A stretch of 64,000 nt of DNA from Streptomyces albireticuli (lineage in GTDB: Bacteria > Actinomycetota > Actinomycetes > Streptomycetales > Streptomycetaceae). The translations under genes were made by a program, and so were the position numbers. Positions 15,870 through 25,728 of the stretch are shown piece by piece. The notes beneath the pieces were generated by a model. That model saw only the letters and a program-made list of their open reading frames with translations, was not told the DNA's origin and did not search any database. The stretch is taken from positions 62,001 to 126,000 of the forward strand of contig NZ_JAJQQS010000003.1 in the NCBI RefSeq assembly GCF_021228125.1, read 5' to 3'. Within the stretch, counting starts at the first letter, position 1, and each line of letters begins with the position of its first letter.

Positions 15870-17017
15870 GCGAAATACCCTCCTCCGCCGGGTCGTTCAC
15901 CGGCAACGCGGAACCGTACGCGGGCGGCGACCCGTACGCCGACTACCGCTCGGCCCCCGCCCCCTTCGGGCACCTGCCCGACCTCGCCGACCGGGACCTG
16001 GGCGGCGCCGTCGTCGCCGCCAGCGACGAGTTCTTCGCCGAGCGCGAGAACCTGATCGTGCCCGCCGCCCCCCGCTTCGACCCGCACGCCTTCGGCCACA
16101 AGGGCAAGGTCATGGACGGCTGGGAGACCCGCCGCAGACGCGGCGCCGAGGCCACCGCACCGCACCCCGGGCCCGACGACCACGACTGGGCGCTGATCCG
16201 GCTCGGCGCCCCCGGCCGCGTCCACGGACTCGTCGTCGACACCGCCCACTTCCGCGGCAACCACCCCGAGGCCGTCTCCGTCGAGGCCGCCGCCCTGCCC
16301 GGCACCCCCGCCCCCGGGGAACTGCTCGCCGAGGACGTGAAGTGGACCGTCCTCGTGCCGCGCACGCCCGTCGGCGGGCACGCCGCCAACGCCTTCGCCG
16401 TCCACTCCCGGGAGCGCTTCACCCACCTGCGGCTGCGCCAGTACCCCGACGGCGGCGTCGCCCGGCTGCGGGTGCACGGCGAGGCGGTGCCCGACCCCGC
16501 CTGGCTCGCCGCCGTCGGCGTCTTCGACCTCGCCGCGCTGGAGAACGGCGGCCATGTCGAGGACGCCTCCGACCGCTTCTACAGCTCGCCCTTCAACAGC
16601 ATCCGGCCGGGCCGCTCCCGCGAGATGGGCGACGGCTGGGAGACCCGCCGCCGCCGCGACACCGGCCACGACTGGGTCCGCTACCGCCTCACCGGCCGGG
16701 CCGTCCTGCGGGCCGCCGAGATCGACACCGGCTGCTACAAGGGCAACGCCCCCGGCTGGGCGGCCCTTTCCGTCCTCGACGCGGGCACCGGCGCCGACCC
16801 CGCCGACCCCGGCGCCGGCTGGACCGAGATCCTCCCGCGCACCCGTCTCCAGCCCGACACCGTCCACCGCTTCCCGCTGGACGGCCGGCCCGTCGCCACG
16901 CACGTACGGATCGACGTCCTGCCCGACGGCGGCGTCGCCCGGCTGCGCGTGCACGGCTCGCTGACGGACCCGCCGGCCGACGACGCCGGGCGGACCGTCA
17001 CAGAGGGCGGCTCATGA
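15866..17017 (+). CDS. alc: Allantoicase
   Basis: 383-residue allantoate amidinohydrolase, yielding ureidoglycolate and urea. It has the family's two tandem homologous jelly-roll repeats. Each includes [17 protein letters not shown] or a variant (about residue 75-92 and 255-270), a DTxxFxGNxPxxxSV stretch, and a [14 protein letters not shown] end. The ATG overlaps the allB stop. Its 3' end overlaps the convergent GNAT gene by 20 bp. A ureidoglycolate lyase gene, the next step, was not found in the window. Confidence 0.95.
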   Translation: MSEIPSSAGSFTGNAEPYAGGDPYADYRSAPAPFGHLPDLADRDLGGAVVAASDEFFAERENLIVPAAPRFDPHAFGHKGKVMDGWETRRRRGAEATAPHPGPDDHDWALIRLGAPGRVHGLVVDTAHFRGNHPEAVSVEAAALPGTPAPGELLAEDVKWTVLVPRTPVGGHAANAFAVHSRERFTHLRLRQYPDGGVARLRVHGEAVPDPAWLAAVGVFDLAALENGGHVEDASDRFYSSPFNSIRPGRSREMGDGWETRRRRDTGHDWVRYRLTGRAVLRAAEIDTGCYKGNAPGWAALSVLDAGTGADPADPGAGWTEILPRTRLQPDTVHRFPLDGRPVATHVRIDVLPDGGVARLRVHGSLTDPPADDAGRTVTEGGS

Positions 17018-17540
17018 ACAGCGCGATCTCGCCCTCGGAGGCCGTCCCCGTGTAGAGCGTGGTGTCCAGGCCGCACAGGGCGAAGCCCATCCCGCGGTAC
17101 GCGCGCACGGCCGGGGCGTTGACGCTGGTCACCTCCAACCAGGCGGTGCGCGCGCCCAGTTCCCGGCCCTCGTCCAGCGCGAGGTCCATCAGGGCGGACC
17201 CGACGCCCTGGCCGCGCCGGTGCGGCGCCACCCGCACGTCGGAGATCAGCAGCCGGCTGTTCCAGGCGGAGTGGGCGAAGGTGACGGCGCCGCACAGGCC
17301 CCCGGCGTCGTACGCGACGAACGCCCGCGCTTCCGCGTCCTCGCCGAGCTCCTCCTCGTCCGGGTAGACCTTCCGCAGCGGGGGGTCCACCGGCACGGCG
17401 CGGACGCGGAACCCCTCCTCCGTGGCCGTCACTTCGAGGACGGCGCCGGTCGTGAAGGAGTTGTCGAGGGCCTCGATCGCCTCGAAGTCCCCGGGGAGCG
17501 CGGGCCGGTAGGCCACGTCGGGCCGATCGCTGTACGACAT
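16998..17540 (-). CDS. GNAT-family N-acetyltransferase, streptothricin-acetyltransferase-like
   Basis: 180 residues with a single GNAT fold. The acetyl-CoA pyrophosphate-binding loop is VAPHRRGQGVGSALMDLALDEG, followed by LEVTSVNAPAVRAYRGMGFALCGLDTTLYTG and [10 protein letters not shown]. The last two stretches mirror the C-terminal layout of SatA/Sat4 streptothricin acetyltransferases (NN.AA..FYEK.GF...GFD..VY and E.AIYW). Self-protection against streptothricin-type antibiotics is possible, but many proteins of this subfamily have other amine substrates. It is convergent with alc (20-bp overlap) and 4 bp downstream of the TenA-like gene on the same strand. Confidence 0.82.
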   Translation of the reverse strand: MSYSDRPDVAYRPALPGDFEAIEALDNSFTTGAVLEVTATEEGFRVRAVPVDPPLRKVYPDEEELGEDAEARAFVAYDAGGLCGAVTFAHSAWNSRLLISDVRVAPHRRGQGVGSALMDLALDEGRELGARTAWLEVTSVNAPAVRAYRGMGFALCGLDTTLYTGTASEGEIALFMSRPL

Positions 17541-17544
17541 GCGT

Positions 17545-18198
17545 TCACCGTACAGCGAGCGAGTCCCAGAACATCGACTCGTAGTCCTGGAGCAGCCGTC
17601 CGTAGCGGCGCGCCGAGGGCTCCGAGAGCCGGCCCGCCGCCAGCCCCGCCGACACCGCGGCCAGGACCGCGTCCGGCGCGCCCGGCTTCGGCTCGGCGAA
17701 GAGGTCGAAGAACGCGCACGCCGCGTCGTCGAAGCCGTACCGCTCGCGCAGCGCCCGGCCGACCGTGGCGCAGTACGACGACCACGCCGCGAAGTTGGCC
17801 GACAGGGCGACCACCACGTCCACGGGCTCGGCGCCGAGCGCGAGCCAGGCCACGTACGACGGATACGCCTGGCAGCCGGCCCGCGGCTCGTACGCCCGCA
17901 CGGCCGCCTCGTCCAGCCCGCAGGCGGCGGCCAGCGCGCCGAGGTGGCCCAGGGCCGAGTCCTCGCCCCGCGCGAGGTTCTCGAAGAACGCGGCGACGGC
18001 CGGCACGGGCGCGGCCCGCCCGGCGAGGTGGGCGAAGCTGCGGCGGTCGCCGACGATGACGTGGTGCTGTTCCAGCGCGAGGGCCGCGAGGACCTCCACG
18101 GGCGCCTCTCCCGCCGCGATCCGCTCGACGGTCGCGTTCGGCGCGGGCGCGAGCTCCCGCGCCGCGTCCGTCAGTACGTCCTGGGCCGTGCGCGTCAT
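17545..18198 (-). CDS. TenA/THI-4 (heme-oxygenase-fold) family protein
   Basis: 217-residue all-helical protein of the TenA-like fold. Supporting stretches are LALEQHHVIVGDRRSFAHLAG, FFENLARGEDSALGHLGALAAACG, SANFAAWSSYCATVGRALRERYG and the C-terminal helix YGRLLQDYESMFWDSL. The thiaminase active-site cysteine pattern is not clear, so thiaminase activity is doubtful. Streptomyces homologues are loosely labelled TenA-type regulators. The ATG at 18198 follows GGAAGGCGGA. It is probably co-transcribed with the GNAT gene (4-bp gap). Confidence 0.7.
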   Translation of the reverse strand: MTRTAQDVLTDAARELAPAPNATVERIAAGEAPVEVLAALALEQHHVIVGDRRSFAHLAGRAAPVPAVAAFFENLARGEDSALGHLGALAAACGLDEAAVRAYEPRAGCQAYPSYVAWLALGAEPVDVVVALSANFAAWSSYCATVGRALRERYGFDDAACAFFDLFAEPKPGAPDAVLAAVSAGLAAGRLSEPSARRYGRLLQDYESMFWDSLAVR

Positions 18199-18272
18199 CG
18201 ATCCGCCTTCCGGTGTCCTGGCCGGGGGCCGCCCCCCGGCTCAGCCTTTCAGACCCGCGTGCCGCGCGCTCG

Positions 18273-18315
18273 GCCTCCGGCGAGAAAGAACGCTCAGCCT
18301 CCGGCGAGAAAGAAC
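18273..18315. repeat. 24-bp tandem duplication at the 3' end of the DUF6126 gene
   Basis: A 19-bp sequence, GCCTCCGGCGAGAAAGAAC, occurs twice (18273-18291 and 18297-18315) with a 24-bp period. One copy encodes the last residues of the DUF6126 protein (FFLAGG). The second lies just after its stop codon, so the duplication left the protein unchanged. Confidence 0.85.
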
Positions 18316-18467
18316 AGGAGGAAGAGGAAGGCCGCGAAGAAGTGCACGGCCACGAGGTAGATGATCACGCGGACCGTCATCCCCATCGGGGCCCGGTCCT
18401 CCTCGTTCATGCGGCGGACGGCCGGCTCCCCGGTGTGTCCGTCCAGTCGTTCCTCGGCCGGTGTCAT
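18294..18467 (-). CDS. DUF6126 small single-pass membrane protein
   Basis: 57 residues: a charged 30-residue cytosolic part (ERLDGHTGEPAVRRMNEEDRAP) and one membrane helix (VRVIIYLVAVHFFAAFLFLLFFLAGG). Small DUF6126 proteins are commonly encoded directly after an XRE-cupin regulator in Streptomyces, exactly as here. Start and stop codons overlap by ATGA with the regulator at 18464-18467. Function unknown; the coupling implies it works with the regulator. Confidence 0.85.
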   Translation of the reverse strand: MTPAEERLDGHTGEPAVRRMNEEDRAPMGMTVRVIIYLVAVHFFAAFLFLLFFLAGG

Positions 18468-19105
18468 GGCATTCCCCTCCGGGTCGGCGTCGCGCCCCCG
18501 AGACACAGCTCGGTCGCGGCGCTCTGCATCAGCGTGTGCATGAACAGCAGGTCCACCCCGCCGGGCGAGGCGGCCGCGATGCGGTGCGGGGTCAGCGAGT
18601 CGAAGTGCGCGGCGTCGCCCGCGTCCAGCAGGTGCGTGGACTCGCCGAGCGTCAGCCGCAGCCGGCCGGAGGTGACGTAGAGCCACTCCTCGCCGGGGTG
18701 CACCCGCACCAGCTCCGCCTGGCCGCCCCCGCCCGGCGGCACATGCAGCCGCAGGGCCTGCATGGCCCGCCCCGAGCCGCCCGCCCGCCAGTACGTCCAG
18801 CCGCCCGCCTGCTGCGGCTCCATCCGGTCGCTCCGCACGATCGGGTCCCGCTCCGGGATCGCCTCGCCCAGGAGGTCGGATACCGTCGTTCCGTACGTAC
18901 GCGCCAGCGCCAGCAGCATCGGCAGCGACGGAGTGCGGCGACCGGTCTCCAGCCGCGACAGATGGGCGGGCGACAGGCCCACCCGCCCGGCCGCGGCCTC
19001 CAGGGTCAGGCCGCTGCGTCGTCGCAGGTCGCGCAGGCGAGGGGCGACGGTCGGCAGCTCCTCTCCCGGGCTGTCGTCCGGTGGGGCCGGGGTGCTCTGG
19101 CTCAT
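18464..19105 (-). CDS. XRE-family regulator with C-terminal cupin
   Basis: 213-residue regulator. The lambda-repressor-type helix-turn-helix is at about residues 20-78 (LRDLRRRSGLTLEAAAGRVGLSPAHLSRLETGRRTPSLPMLLALARTYG). A cupin effector domain occupies 110-195, with VHPGEEWLYVTSGRLRLTLGE and HLLDAGDAAHFDSLTPHRI. The ATG at 19105 is 23 nt from the edge of a long palindrome (19129-19162), the probable autoregulatory site. It is translationally coupled to the DUF6126 gene. Confidence 0.92.
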   Translation of the reverse strand: MSQSTPAPPDDSPGEELPTVAPRLRDLRRRSGLTLEAAAGRVGLSPAHLSRLETGRRTPSLPMLLALARTYGTTVSDLLGEAIPERDPIVRSDRMEPQQAGGWTYWRAGGSGRAMQALRLHVPPGGGGQAELVRVHPGEEWLYVTSGRLRLTLGESTHLLDAGDAAHFDSLTPHRIAAASPGGVDLLFMHTLMQSAATELCLGGATPTRRGMP

Positions 19106-19128
19106 GGTTCCGGTATAGACCCGGCGTA

Positions 19129-19162
19129 CCTCAGAGGCAAAAGTTTTGCCTCTGAGGCAAAA
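19129..19162. promoter_or_regulatory. Nested palindromic operator of the XRE-cupin regulator
   Basis: CCTCAGAGGCAAAA (19129-19142) and TTTTGCCTCTGAGG (19144-19157) form a perfect 14-bp inverted repeat around one base. A second overlapping palindrome, TTTTGCCTCTGAGGCAAAA (19144-19162), shares the right arm. The site therefore offers three copies of GAGGCAAAA in alternating orientation, enough for two adjacent dimers. It sits directly before the regulator start. Confidence 0.8.
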
Positions 19163-19300
19163 CCGCCGGGTCCGCCCCGGCGTGTCCCGGGGCGAACGGT
19201 CGATTCCGGGTGAACGGCCCGTCGGTCCCGGTGAATCTCCCGGAAACATTGCCCGTTCAATATTGACGCGTCCCTGACCATGCACGTCATGCTGTTGGTC

Positions 19301-19744
19301 ATGAGCATGACTAACCCCCCTCGCGTTCGCCGTTTCGCCCGGAGCGCCGCGCTGGCCGCCGGCCTCGTCTCCGCCCTGCTCCTCGGCGGACCCGCCCTGG
19401 CCGCCACGCCGCAGGCCGCACCGGCCGCCGTCGCGGTCGCACCGGTCTCCGCGAAGATCGTCGGCGACATCTGTTACTCGGACCTGCCCTCGCAGGCCCA
19501 CGACACCATCCGGCTCATCGACGCCGGCGGCCCCTTCCCCTACCCGAAGGACGGCACCGTCTTCTCCAACCGCGAGGGCGTCCTGCCGAAGCAGACCTCC
19601 GGCTACTACCACGAGTACACGGTCAAGACCCCCGGCTCCCCGGACCGAGGTGCACGGCGCATCGTCACCGGTCAGAAGAGCCACGAGGACTACTACACGG
19701 GCGACCACTACGAGACCTTCGACCTGGTCGACTTCACCTGCTGA
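19301..19744 (+). CDS. Secreted guanyl-specific ribonuclease, RNase Sa type
   Basis: Sec-exported microbial RNase of the barnase/RNase Sa family, cleaving RNA after G. The signal peptide spans about 35 residues and ends ALAA. The mature domain DICYSDLPSQAHDTIRLIDAGGPFPYPKDGTVFSNRE continues with LPKQTSGYYHEYTV, ARRIVTGQ and YYTGDHYETFDLVDFTC. This aligns almost end to end with RNase Sa. The catalytic Glu (YYHEYTV), Arg (RRIVTG) and His (GDHYETF) are present, as are the two cysteines of its single disulfide. The start is uncertain: ATGs at 19280, 19301 and 19307 are in frame and none has a good ribosome site. No barstar-like inhibitor gene is nearby. Confidence 0.93.
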   Translation: MSMTNPPRVRRFARSAALAAGLVSALLLGGPALAATPQAAPAAVAVAPVSAKIVGDICYSDLPSQAHDTIRLIDAGGPFPYPKDGTVFSNREGVLPKQTSGYYHEYTVKTPGSPDRGARRIVTGQKSHEDYYTGDHYETFDLVDFTC

Positions 19745-19809
19745 CCGCCCGGCACCGCTTCCCGCCGCCCGGCTGAACCATCCGCCGGGCCATCCGCACA
19801 CCGACGGGT

Positions 19810-19848
19810 GAAGGTCCCGCCGCCGTCCACCACGGCGGCGGGACCTTC
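19810..19848 (+). terminator. Strong hairpin after the RNase gene
   Basis: Perfect 17-bp stem (GAAGGTCCCGCCGCCGT and its complement) around CCACC, with no T-run. It is 66 bp after the RNase stop and 16 bp before the next start. Hairpins without a T-run are common terminators in Streptomyces. Confidence 0.75.
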
Positions 19849-19863
19849 CGCTTCCATGACCGG

Positions 19864-21594
<1,731 letters not shown>

Positions 21595-21706
21595 GCGGAC
21601 CGGCACCGTCCGGAGCGTAACCGGACAGCAATCGGACAGGTGTCCTGAAATCGCTCTTGAGGCCGTCCGGTGCGCCGGGGACGATCTTCCGGAGCGAGGG
21701 GGAGCC

Positions 21707-22909
21707 ATGGGGGCGCACACGAGCGGAACCGTCGATCTGGCCGCGTTGGGGGACGCGTTCGCCAGGGACCCGCACCCGGTCTACGCCGGGCTGCGGGAGC
21801 GCGGACCCGTGCACCACGTACGGATGCCGGAGGGCTCCGTCGCCTGGCTCGTCGTCGGCTACGAGGAGGCGCGGGCCGCGCTGAGCGACCCCCGTCTGTC
21901 GAAGGACTGGCGGAGCGTGTCGCCGTCGCTCGGGCTGAAGACGGTGGCCTCGGGCCCGCACATGCTCACGCTCGACCCGCCGGACCACACCCGGCTGCGC
22001 AAGCTCGTCGCCAGGGAGTTCACCCCGAAACGGGTCGACGCCCTGGTGCCCCGGGTCCAGGAGCTGACCGACGGCCTGCTGGACGCCATGCTGGCCGCGC
22101 CGGACCGCCGCGCCGACCTCGCCGACGCGCTGTCCTTCCCGCTGCCCATGGGCGTCATCTGCGAACTGCTCGGCGTGCCGTCCCTGGACCGGGAGTCCTT
22201 CCGCGACTGGTCGAACACCGCCGTCGGATCCGCGCCGCCGGCCGAGAAGGCCGTCGCCGCCGGCGCGATGCACGCCTATCTGGAGGAGCTGGTCGCGGCC
22301 AAGCGGGCGCGCCCCGGCGACGACCTGCTGAGCGACCTGGTCCGCGCCACGGACGAGGACGGCGACCGGCTCTCGCCCGAGGAACTCCTCGGCACGGCGT
22401 GGATCCTGCTCGTCGCGGGCCACGAGACCACAGGGGGACTCATCACCAACGCGGTCCTCACCCTGCTCACGCACCCCGAGCAGCTGGCGGCCCTGCGCGC
22501 CGACCCCGGGCTGCTGGACGGGGCCGTGGAGGAGACGCTGCGCTACGAGGGCCCGCTGGAGACCCCGACGTACCGCTTCACCACGGAGCCCGTCGAGATC
22601 GGCGGCACGGTGATACCGGGCGGCGGCGAGCTCGTCCTGCCCGTCATCTCCGACGCCAACCGCGACCCGGCCCGCTTCGACGACCCCGGTCGCTTCGACA
22701 TCCGCCGCGACGCGCGCGGCCATGTCACCTTCGGGCACGGCATCCACTACTGCCTGGGCGCGCCGCTGGCCCGCCTGGAGGCGAGGACCGCGCTCCGGAC
22801 CCTCCTGGAGCGCTGCCCGGACCTCGCCCTGGACGCCCACCCGGACGCCCTGCCCTGGCGCGAGGGCCTGTTCATCCGCGGCCCGCACCGGCTGCCGGTG
22901 CGCTTCTGA
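21707..22909 (+). CDS. Cytochrome P450
   Basis: 400-residue soluble class-I P450. The I-helix oxygen-binding motif AGHETT is at 237-242, ExxR at 276-279, and the heme loop FGHGIHYCLG at 342-351 with Cys349 as thiolate ligand. The overall pattern resembles CYP107/CYP105 of actinomycetes. GGGGGAG precedes the ATG. No ferredoxin or ferredoxin reductase gene is adjacent, so it must use partners encoded elsewhere. It is monocistronic as seen, convergent with the DUF6875 gene. Substrate unknown. Confidence 0.94.
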   Translation: MGAHTSGTVDLAALGDAFARDPHPVYAGLRERGPVHHVRMPEGSVAWLVVGYEEARAALSDPRLSKDWRSVSPSLGLKTVASGPHMLTLDPPDHTRLRKLVAREFTPKRVDALVPRVQELTDGLLDAMLAAPDRRADLADALSFPLPMGVICELLGVPSLDRESFRDWSNTAVGSAPPAEKAVAAGAMHAYLEELVAAKRARPGDDLLSDLVRATDEDGDRLSPEELLGTAWILLVAGHETTGGLITNAVLTLLTHPEQLAALRADPGLLDGAVEETLRYEGPLETPTYRFTTEPVEIGGTVIPGGGELVLPVISDANRDPARFDDPGRFDIRRDARGHVTFGHGIHYCLGAPLARLEARTALRTLLERCPDLALDAHPDALPWREGLFIRGPHRLPVRF

Positions 22910-22963
22910 TCCCGTTTCCGGCCCCGGCCCGGTCCCGGTTCCCGTCCCGTACCGGCCGCCGGC

Positions 22964-23677
22964 TCAGTCCGGAGGCGGCGGGTCCGGCCGCCCCAGTTCC
23001 GTACGGGCCCGGGTGAGCTCCTCCCGGGCGCGGGCCCTGGTGTCCGGGCTCGCCGACCGCTGGTGCTCCAGGAAGGACTCCACGAAGCCGGCGCGCCGGG
23101 CCGGCGGATAGCGCCGCTCGGTCAGGAAAGGCAGGTCGTTGGTGACCATGCTGCGCGCGACGAGCAGCGGGATGTCGCTGTGCAGCGGCCGGAAACCGGG
23201 GTTGTGCAGACCCGGTCCGGGGTGTCCGGGGAAGAACTCGCCGAGCATCATCCCGTCGGCCACGAACCCGGGCTTGGCCCGGTCGTGCACCCGGACGACG
23301 GTCTCCGCCGCCGCCCCCGGCAGGACGAGGACGATCGTCTTGTCGACGGCGTGCTGGCCGTCGCGCGGTTCCATGGCCAGCCAGTGCGCCTTGAGCGCGG
23401 CGACCGCGGCCGTCAGCCCGGCCTCGTCGGTCACGGGGGGCTCGGCCAGGGCGTAGCGGATCAGGCCCAGGCGCTGCGAGAGCGGCACGAAGGGGCAGAC
23501 CGCGCCCTTGCGGCCGAGGTCCGGATGGGGCCGGGCGACGTGCTCGCGGACCCAGTCGCGCACGGGGCGGAGACGGTCGTGGGAGCCGGCGGCCGGCTCG
23601 TCGTACAGCCGGATGCGGGAGAGGTCGGCCGCGGGGCCGCCGCTCGAAGGGTCGTGGTGTCCGTGTCCGTGGCTCAT
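22964..23677 (-). CDS. DUF6875-type protein
   Basis: 237 residues with no signal peptide or membrane segment. The conserved-looking part includes VREHVARPHPDLGRKGAVCPFVPLSQRLG with a Cys, and later DGMMLGEFFPGHPGPGLHNPGFRPLHSDIPLLVARSMVTNDLPFLTERR. I recognise this as the DUF6875 pattern seen next to tailoring enzymes in actinomycete clusters. The HGHGHH stretch at residues 3-8 could bind a metal. The ATG at 23677 was chosen because GGGGGA lies 8 nt upstream. It is tail-to-tail with the P450 gene. Confidence 0.65.
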   Translation of the reverse strand: MSHGHGHHDPSSGGPAADLSRIRLYDEPAAGSHDRLRPVRDWVREHVARPHPDLGRKGAVCPFVPLSQRLGLIRYALAEPPVTDEAGLTAAVAALKAHWLAMEPRDGQHAVDKTIVLVLPGAAAETVVRVHDRAKPGFVADGMMLGEFFPGHPGPGLHNPGFRPLHSDIPLLVARSMVTNDLPFLTERRYPPARRAGFVESFLEHQRSASPDTRARAREELTRARTELGRPDPPPPD

Positions 23678-23801
23678 GGCGGGTCCCCCAGTCACTGTGT
23701 CCGGTAAACATAAAAACGAGTCAGACCGGGAGCGAGGTTGAGTTTTGCGGGCAAAGTCGCTCCATCGTGTCGGTACCGGACAGGCAACGGGACCAGGGGA
23801 T

Positions 23802-24431
23802 CTACGCCACCAGCGCGGAGCCGAATTCCGTCAGCAGTAAGCCGGAGGCCGCCAGCAGCAGTACCCCCGAGCCGCCGAGCAGCAGGCGGTAGCCACGGGT
23901 GCCGATCCGGTGGCGGGCGCGGGCGACCATCACCGCGAGCGCGGCCTTGCTGCCGACCAGCAAGGCGTAGAAGCCGAAGAGGAAGCCGCCGGCGTCGGGC
24001 GGGCCGTGCCGCCAGGCCGCCACGAGCAGCGGCGCCCCGGTCGTGAGCCAGAACATCCACGGATGCGGGCTGAGCAGGTTCACCAGCGCGCCCTGCCACA
24101 GCGTCCGCCGCCCCGCCGCCCGCTCCTCCCGGGCGTCCCGCGCGGCGGGCACCTCGGCCGTCCGCGCCTCGCGCAGCGTCGTCACGGCCAGCCAGGCCAG
24201 GAAGAGGCCGCCCAGCACCCCGCCGACGGCGATCGCCCGCTCCGGCAGCACGGCCAGCACGGTCACGGCGAGGACGATCACCGGTAGGTCGGTGAGCAGC
24301 GGCACCGCGGCCACCCGCAGCCCGACGCCGAGCCCGCCGCGCAGCGTCCCGGACAGCACCAGCGCGAGCAGGGGGCCCGGGCTGATCCCCGCGCTGAACC
24401 CCAGCGCCACCCCCAGAGCCAGCTCTTCCAC
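23802..24431 (-). CDS. LysE-family amino-acid exporter
   Basis: 209-residue membrane protein with about six hydrophobic segments. The family signature GVALGFSAGISPGPLLALVLSGTLRGG is in the first helix, GVLGGLFLAWLAVTTLREA in the third, and NLLSPHPWMFWLTTGAPLL corresponds to the conserved NP-type motif (here SPHPW). It would export amino acids or homoserine-lactone-like compounds. The GTG at 24431 is preceded by GGAGGAAGG, which decides the start over an upstream ATG at 24512. Monocistronic, divergent from the GntR gene. Confidence 0.88.
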   Translation of the reverse strand: MEELALGVALGFSAGISPGPLLALVLSGTLRGGLGVGLRVAAVPLLTDLPVIVLAVTVLAVLPERAIAVGGVLGGLFLAWLAVTTLREARTAEVPAARDAREERAAGRRTLWQGALVNLLSPHPWMFWLTTGAPLLVAAWRHGPPDAGGFLFGFYALLVGSKAALAVMVARARHRIGTRGYRLLLGGSGVLLLAASGLLLTEFGSALVA

Positions 24432-24736
24432 GGCCTCGCCCTTCCTCCGGCCCTTTCCGCGCGGCACCCCGGGTGCCCGGCCCGGTATCCGGCCCGGTGG
24501 CCCGAAGCGCATCTGACATGGGCGGATGCAAAAGTGATCGAGCGGAATCCCCGGAAATGTCAGGGATTCTGTAGGACTTCGCCACTGTCATCTGTATTGC
24601 ACAAGACGCGACCGCAAGGCGCGGGGTTGACGGCTTCGTCACCCGTATCGGTCAGCCCGCCACCAGGAAGTACGCATGTCCGGACAACCTGACCTCCGAA
24701 CTTCCCGTCATCCGGTCCCACGGTTACGCTCCCACC
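24432..24736. other. Intergenic region between lysE and gntR
   Basis: 305 bp without a convincing gene. Besides the ATGTCCGGACAA site at 24676-24687 it contains TTGACG (24627-24632), which may be a -35 for the GntR gene; no clear -10 was found. Confidence 0.6.
24676..24687. promoter_or_regulatory. Putative GntR operator before its own gene
   Basis: ATGTCCGGACAA, containing the perfect palindrome TGTCCGGACA, 50 bp upstream of the GntR start. An 11 of 12 match (ATGTTCGGACAA) lies immediately upstream of the ABC-operon promoter at 25538-25549. Confidence 0.6.
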
Positions 24737-25486
24737 GTGTCGACGCACCGATCCCTCCAGTTCAGCCTGGACCGCAGCAGCCCCGTACCGCTCTACTACC
24801 AGCTGTCTCAGCAGCTCGAGGCGGCGATCGAGCAGGGCGGGCTGGCCCCCGGCAGTCTGCTCGGCAACGAGATCGACCTCGCCGCGCGGCTCGGTCTGTC
24901 CCGGCCCACCGTCCGGCAGGCCATCCAGTCACTGGTGGACAAAGGGCTGCTCGTACGCCGCCGTGGCGTCGGTACCCAGGTACTGCACAGTCAGGTCAGG
25001 CGTCCGCTGGAGCTGAGCAGCCTCTACGACGACCTGGAGGCGGCCGGTCAGCAGCCCGCCACCCGTGTCCTGCTGCACACCACCGAGCCCGCCTCCGCGC
25101 GCGTCGCCGCGGCTCTCGGGGTGCCGGAGGGCGCCGAGGTGGTGCTCGTCGAGCGGCTGCGCCTCGCCCATGGCGAACCCATGGCCCACCTGCGCAACCA
25201 CCTGCCCGTCGGCCTGCTCGACCTCGACGGCGACGGACTGGCCGCGACGGGTCTCTACCGGCTGATCCGCGCGGCCGGCATCACCCTGCACAGCGCCCGG
25301 CAGACGGTCGGGGCGCGGGCCGCGACCGCCGCGGAGAGCGGACTGCTGGCCGAGCCGGAAGGCGCGCCGCTGCTCACCATGGAACGGACGACGTACGACG
25401 ACACCGGGCGCGCCGTGGAATTCGGTTCCCATGTCTACCGGGCGTCACGCTACTCCTTCGACTTCCAGCTGCTGGTCCGCCCGTAG
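24737..25486 (+). CDS. GntR-family (HutC subfamily) transcriptional regulator
   Basis: 249 residues. The winged helix (about 15-80) includes SPVPLYYQLSQQLEAAIEQGGLAPGSLLGNEIDLAARLGLSRPTVRQAIQSLVDKGLLVRRRGVGTQV. The UTRA-type ligand-binding domain follows, with GAEVVLVERLRLAHGEPMAHLRNHLP, and ends VYRASRYSFDFQLLVRP. It is the first gene of a locus for sugar uptake, and its likely binding site recurs before the ABC operon, so it probably represses both until the sugar or sugar phosphate binds. Confidence 0.93.
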   Translation: MSTHRSLQFSLDRSSPVPLYYQLSQQLEAAIEQGGLAPGSLLGNEIDLAARLGLSRPTVRQAIQSLVDKGLLVRRRGVGTQVLHSQVRRPLELSSLYDDLEAAGQQPATRVLLHTTEPASARVAAALGVPEGAEVVLVERLRLAHGEPMAHLRNHLPVGLLDLDGDGLAATGLYRLIRAAGITLHSARQTVGARAATAAESGLLAEPEGAPLLTMERTTYDDTGRAVEFGSHVYRASRYSFDFQLLVRP

Positions 25487-25537
25487 CCGTCGCCGACGGG
25501 TCCCGCAGGGTCCTGGCAGTGGATCCACGTCGTCAGA

Positions 25538-25584
25538 ATGTTCGGACAAAGTCTTGACTCGGTGCGGCGGACGCCGCTAAAAAT
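25538..25584 (+). promoter_or_regulatory. Promoter and operator of the sugar ABC operon
   Basis: TTGACT (25554-25559) and TAAAAA (25578-25583) with 18-bp spacing form a good sigma-70-like promoter. ATGTTCGGACAA (25538-25549) ends 4 bp before the -35 and matches the site before the GntR gene. Transcription would start about 25591, leaving a leader of about 135 nt before the GTG at 25729. Confidence 0.7.
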
Positions 25585-25728
25585 CCACCCACATACAGCA
25601 GCCCTGAGAGGTACCCCCGGAAGCCCCCGCGGTCAGCGGTGACGGATGGTGACGGATACTTGGGCGGTTGGGCCCGCAGGACCGGGGCCCGGCCGCACCG
25701 TGACAGACAGTGAGAAGGGCAACTCCTC

